Source: Luzula sylvatica
Lineage: Eukaryota > Streptophyta > Magnoliopsida > Poales > Juncaceae
Length of the DNA stretch: 64,000 bases
Assembly (NCBI GenBank): GCA_946800325.1
Contig: OX326956.1
Coordinates: forward strand, 12,503,167-12,567,166
Direction: 5' to 3'
Below the pieces are notes generated by a model. It did no database searches. It was given only the letters and a program-made list of their open reading frames with translations, and was not told where the DNA came from. Shown one piece after another: positions 60,326-64,000 of the stretch; position 1 is the stretch's first letter, and the number at the start of each line of letters is the position of its first letter. Made by a program: the position numbers and the translations under genes.

Positions 60326-60971
60326 TTATTTCTTGGCCTCTTCGGGGGTTTGAGTGGTCATTTGATCGACGGCATGGACGGTGGATTGAAGCTCCTCCCA
60401 AATGGCTTTATAAACCATTCTTTGCCGATTCACCGACGATTTTCCTTCGAACAATTTCGAGACGACCTCGATGCTGACGTGGCGCCCATCACCATTCGCA
60501 TCCTTCACGACCACACTATCCGCTTCTAATTGCTCATTTATCTATTTCATCAATCATAACAAGTTTTATCTCTAATTTTGAATCAATCATGATTTACCAG
60601 AATAGGGTTTTATTCGACTTGTAATTCAGTAAAATTAAGAAATTGAAAGAACTGACCTTGGCTTGCATAGAGAGAATCATGGGCGAGTCGATCGAACCGG
60701 GTTCGGAGACATTGCTGGCACGAACGCTCAACCATCTTCTTCGTCCGTCCACCACCATCTTCGAATTGCTCACAGGAAGAATCGTAGTAGTAGGGTTACA
60801 AGTCAACGAAGACGACGAGTTGTTCCGATTGGAGATGGAGCGACATAACCGAGGGAATAGACGAGATGAAGAAGAGGGGAGGACGGTGGAAACAACTCGG
60901 CGGTGGATGAGAGTGGTGGCGGACGAAGAGGTGGACCACATCGACAAAGCCGCCGCCGCCTGAGCTCGCAT
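60326..60971 (-). CDS. BolA-like protein, chloroplast type (BolA4-like)
   Basis: Two exons on minus (60971-60657 and 60541-60326), phase 0, encode 176 residues. The first about 90 residues are Ser/Arg-rich and look like a plastid or dual-targeted presequence. The BolA domain begins near [19 protein letters not shown] and contains the signature [19 protein letters not shown] with its conserved His. It continues [16 protein letters not shown] and ends [17 protein letters not shown], which resembles plant BolA4. BolA proteins pair with monothiol glutaredoxins and share a [2Fe-2S] cluster through this His; they are linked to Fe-S protein maturation and redox sensing. It converges on the CYP707A gene with 307 bp between stop codons. 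Confidence 0.9.
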
Positions 60972-61743
60972 TTCTTCTCCTTCACCACCGTCGAGGGATT
61001 GGGGGATTTTGTTGAGGATTCACTTTGGGCTTAGTATATAGTATATACTGGGCTTAAAAGCCCATTTTCTTAATTGGCCACTTCATTAGTTTTTTATATG
61101 ATTTCAATCTAAATTTAATTTAATTAATTTAATTAAACGTCAGTACTTGTTCCATAATGGAGAATTCGGCGGGTACATTTTGGAGTGCAATAAAACTTAA
61201 TATTTTTTTTTCAAAACGCGTCAGTACTTATATTAAAAAAAATTACTCTCTTCCGAAATGTACCCGCCGAATTCTCCATTACAGAACAATTACATTTAAT
61301 TAACGTGATAATTAAAACGTATAATTAAATATTCATTAAAATTTATTAAAATTTATTAATTTGAATAAATATTAATTATGTATTAAGTTAACAGCCAACA
61401 TGTATTAGTTATCATTTTAATTAAATGTATTAATTAGATCATAGAGGATGTTATAGTAAAATTTGGGGAAATATATCATATTTAAAATTCTAAATTTTAA
61501 CCGGCGGGATTTTAAAATCAGTTATGGACTATTTTTGGAATATTATAAAAAGAGGAGATATTTTTGGAATATTTTCAGAAAGGGGGTTATTTTTTGAATT
61601 TTGGTTCCAGAAGGGATTACATGCATAAATGCTCCAAAAAAAATGCTCTTTCTTTCAAATTATTATTTTTTCAAAAATCAACATATCCTCAATGCATTCT
61701 ACCGATCTTGTGTGAATTATAATTTTCTATTTATCTTTGATTA
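60972..61743. repeat. BolA upstream spacer with a 140-bp inverted-repeat element
   Basis: 61149-61288 has arms of about 36 bp: GTTCnATAATGGAGAATTCG and GCGGGTACATTT pair with their inverse at 61255-61288, around an A/T-rich loop. It looks like a small MITE, but no TSD was found. The rest is AT-rich without a gene. Confidence 0.6.
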
Positions 61744-64000
61744 TTTTTTTTTGAGAAAAATAGAGTAGGTTCTTGCGCCCTACATCTATTGTTTTATTAT
61801 AATAATTTCGTTCATACAAATTGAGATGTTTGTCCTAAATATAAAAAGCTAATCCTAAACACCTCTAATTATCTCTATGAACTAATTATTACAAAATAGT
61901 AACTAAGTCTAATTAAGATAATAAACCTAGTTTCAATTCCTGGTTCTGTGAAAACCAGGAATTAGAACAGAATTTCCATTCCAGGTTTTTGAAAACCAGG
62001 AAAACGATATAGTATTTAAGGACTGAAACCCTCTTTAGCCGCCAACATCCTGCCTTCTCGCTTCTTTAGCCGCCAGAGTTACTTCTTCATCTCCCCTCTT
62101 TCCTATCCCCGCCATTCGCCATGAGGAAACCCTAGATCTTCTACTAACTCTCCCACTTCTTCTCTTCCAAGTCCTTCAAAGCCGTTCCATTCCCATTGTC
62201 ATCTCCTCAACATTTACCAAAAAACAAACCCTAGATCCTTTGAACTCTTCAGACTCCTTCTCCGCCAAAACCTTCACTGCCGTCTCCTCTTGCCTCCTGC
62301 TCCTCTCTAAACTGACAGAAGGAAAAACGAAGCGATTGTGCAACAAGATCATTTATACTTGGCTCATCAGATTCATACAAGAGATCTTTAACACCATCAG
62401 AAATCAAACAAGGTATGCATCTCTTTCTCTTGTTCCATTATTCGAAATTTCATGTAGATCTTCTTCCTTCCTCTATTAATACTAAATGAAACCACCATAG
62501 TTGCTTGATTTGCTGATTACTTTCCTGTTGATCTCCTCTGATTTTTGTTGAATCTTCGTTTTGCATTGAATCTGAACTTGATCTGTCGCTTTCTGCATTA
62601 TAAAAGTTGTTAGTGTAGTAATTTCTTTCATCAATTAATTCATTTGAATCATTTATATCATTGTCATCTCATATACTGCCATCTGTACTATACTGTTGAT
62701 TATTATTAAAATTTATTGAATATTAATTATACTTTCCTAATGAGCAGTACTTAAGAATGCTCCTCAATTAAATTATTAATTGTATCATTTAAATTATCCG
62801 TTATTTCTATTCCAGTAGATGCTAATATATCTATTATTGCTTCTTTACTAGTTATATCTTTTAGATTTTCTAAATTTAGTTCTTTTATTTATGTATTATT
62901 AATTTTGTTTTTTTTTGTCTCTTATTTCTTTCTTTTTGTATTTCTTTGTATTTAACTAGTTGAGCCTTTTCAACTGGAGATGAGTAATGACCATTTTGTT
63001 TAACTAATAATCTAGCACTTCTTCTCTGCTCCTCAATTTTTACTGGTTTATTTAAAGTTTTAATTTTATCTTTTTTAATAATTCCTTTGTTTATATGTAC
63101 TGGAGACTCAATTTGATCCTTTCCTTCTACTTGACTGGAATCCTTACCCTTACCATTAAAGGTATAATTTTTATCATTATTATTATTTGCCTTCTTAAAA
63201 TATTCATTAATTTTTTTCTGATTTTTTACAGGGAATCTTAATTGTTGAACTGGAGATGAGTGTACTAGTATATTACTAGCAAGAACCTTATTGAAGTTCA
63301 ACTTATCAGACCCTTGGGACTGTAAGGATTCCTTCTCTTCAATATCAATTTGATTAAGAAAATTGTTTCCTCTTATTGGTGATGAAGGCTCACCATTTAT
63401 TAAGATGTGCTTGTTTAATTGTTTATCAGATATCCGAGGGTCATAGATTATTAATTGTTTATCAGTATTGTTGTGTGTTGGCTCATATGATATGTTGTCA
63501 CAAACAGAATTGATCACTGTTTGTGACTTAGTTGAATCTATTGGTTTAATAGCTAGCCCCTTATATGTAAATGAGATTAATATTGAATTCGAAGACTTAT
63601 AAGTGTTTTGAGAAGTATTAAATCTTTGTGGCCAGTTAGTTATATTTGGATTTTTGATAAAAATTCCATTAATAAATTGGAAATTAAGTTGTTTACTGCC
63701 TTGTGGGTAAATAATTTGAGTAAGATGAAGCATTCCCCCTTGCCCGGTGATGATTTCCTTTTCAGAGGGTAAAATTGTCACATTTTCATTGATGAGATCC
63801 TTCTCTGAGTTTGTGGAATTTATAAAACCTAAATTAGGGTTTATCTTCTTAACCCTCCAATAGGTTAAAATCTTCTTCTTTTTTTGCCAGATTTTAACTG
63901 TTTTAATTTTGTTTTTGTTTGTAATTGTTTTAACTGGCAGTGTTTCTTTTATTATTTTTATGAATTTTCCTCCCTTCTCTAACTTATCTTTTTTTTGCAT
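61744..64000 (-). mobile_element. Second LINE, internally deleted, continues past the window
   Basis: On the minus strand the 3' end is a T run (on +) at 61744-61752 followed by GAGAAAAATAGAGTAGG, closely like the 3' end of the LINE at 32272. Upstream on the minus strand come a pyrimidine/purine-rich 3' UTR, a short degenerate acidic stretch with LWWF (compare IWWF in the other LINE), and then a Lys-rich frame. No endonuclease or reverse transcriptase is found in this 2.2 kb, so ORF1-type sequence seems joined to the far 3' part of ORF2. Confidence 0.6.
62885..64000 (-). CDS. Partial Lys/Asn-rich LINE ORF1-like protein, open at the window edge
   Basis: An open frame of 371 codons reaches the last base, so the true start may lie outside. 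It is very basic and low in complexity: many Lys, Asn, Ile and Ser; phrases such as KLEKGGKFIKIIKETLP, SSPVQQLRFPVKNQ and RRSARLLVKQNGHYSSPVEK. No zinc knuckle or RNA-binding domain is visible in this part. Its position, upstream of a LINE-type 3' end, suggests the C-terminal part of a LINE ORF1; a host gene is less likely. The frame may continue degenerately beyond its stop, as coding-like sequence (SKEAIIDILASTGIEITDN) follows near 62850-62760. Confidence 0.45.
   Translation of the reverse strand: MQKKDKLEKGGKFIKIIKETLPVKTITNKNKIKTVKIWQKKKKILTYWRVKKINPNLGFINSTNSEKDLINENVTILPSEKEIITGQGGMLHLTQIIYPQGSKQLNFQFINGIFIKNPNITNWPQRFNTSQNTYKSSNSILISFTYKGLAIKPIDSTKSQTVINSVCDNISYEPTHNNTDKQLIIYDPRISDKQLNKHILINGEPSSPIRGNNFLNQIDIEEKESLQSQGSDKLNFNKVLASNILVHSSPVQQLRFPVKNQKKINEYFKKANNNNDKNYTFNGKGKDSSQVEGKDQIESPVHINKGIIKKDKIKTLNKPVKIEEQRRSARLLVKQNGHYSSPVEKAQLVKYKEIQKERNKRQKKTKLIIHK

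Noticed and set aside
60643..60963. 106-codon + frame opposite the BolA gene
   Set aside because: Antisense of the BolA presequence exon; no features of its own.

Overview
The window is a piece of a dicot-like flowering-plant nuclear genome. The evidence is GT-AG introns, plastid-targeted proteins, a P-class PPR gene, a CYP707A gene and a dense load of plant transposons. All calls were made by reading the sequence; no database search was run. Six host genes can be supported. They are a plastid Fe-superoxide dismutase of the FSD2/PAP9 type (181-1796, +), a coiled-coil membrane protein (2633-3617, -), a PPR protein (41544-42959, -), a small secreted-peptide precursor (47924-48214, +), an ABA 8'-hydroxylase of the CYP707A family (58169-60018, +) and a plastid BolA-like protein (60326-60971, -).

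From about 4 kb to 28.3 kb lies a nest of transposons whose order can be read from target-site duplications (TSDs). A roughly 0.9 kb hAT element (ends 5060 and 28301) was hit three times. One hit is a Mutator-like Pack-MULE (about 5373-12653) carrying a fragment resembling betaine-aldehyde dehydrogenase. Inside it sits a second, probably autonomous MULE (7741-12397, TSD TGGGTTGAA) with a complete five-part FAR1-like transposase gene and an antisense DUF760-like fragment. The second hit is another MULE (12713-19235, TSD TTATAAATT) with a MURA-like transposase and a plant-mobile-domain gene broken by one stop codon. The third hit is a young Ty1/copia retrotransposon (19399-27936, TSD TTTTG) with nearly identical LTRs but a broken gag-pol. 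A smaller hAT MITE (4074-4575) lies beside the nest.

From 28.3 to 41 kb the DNA is AT-rich and gene-poor. It holds a CCCGAA-rich hAT MITE, two more copies of the 3.6-5.0 kb repeat that preserve the empty insertion sites of both hAT elements, a degenerate LINE, and Mutator-like and Harbinger-like MITEs. From 43 to 54 kb there are Helitrons ending in hairpin plus CTAG, with minisatellite interiors, a pair of related foldback MITEs, a tandem repeat of about 175 bp, and a fold-back of about 0.9 kb made of GATAC/CGGATA repeats. The secreted-peptide gene is embedded among these. The window closes with the CYP707A and BolA genes and a second, internally deleted LINE that runs off the edge.

The host genes do not form a pathway. 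The TE genes do work together within elements: each transposase sits inside matching terminal repeats and TSDs. The observations most worth following are the altered active-site gate and Arg-Gly tail of the SOD, the two captured host-gene fragments in nested MULEs, the mobile-domain gene carried by a MULE, the 12 palindromic AACGG sites in the copia leader, and the possible phytocytokine gene.
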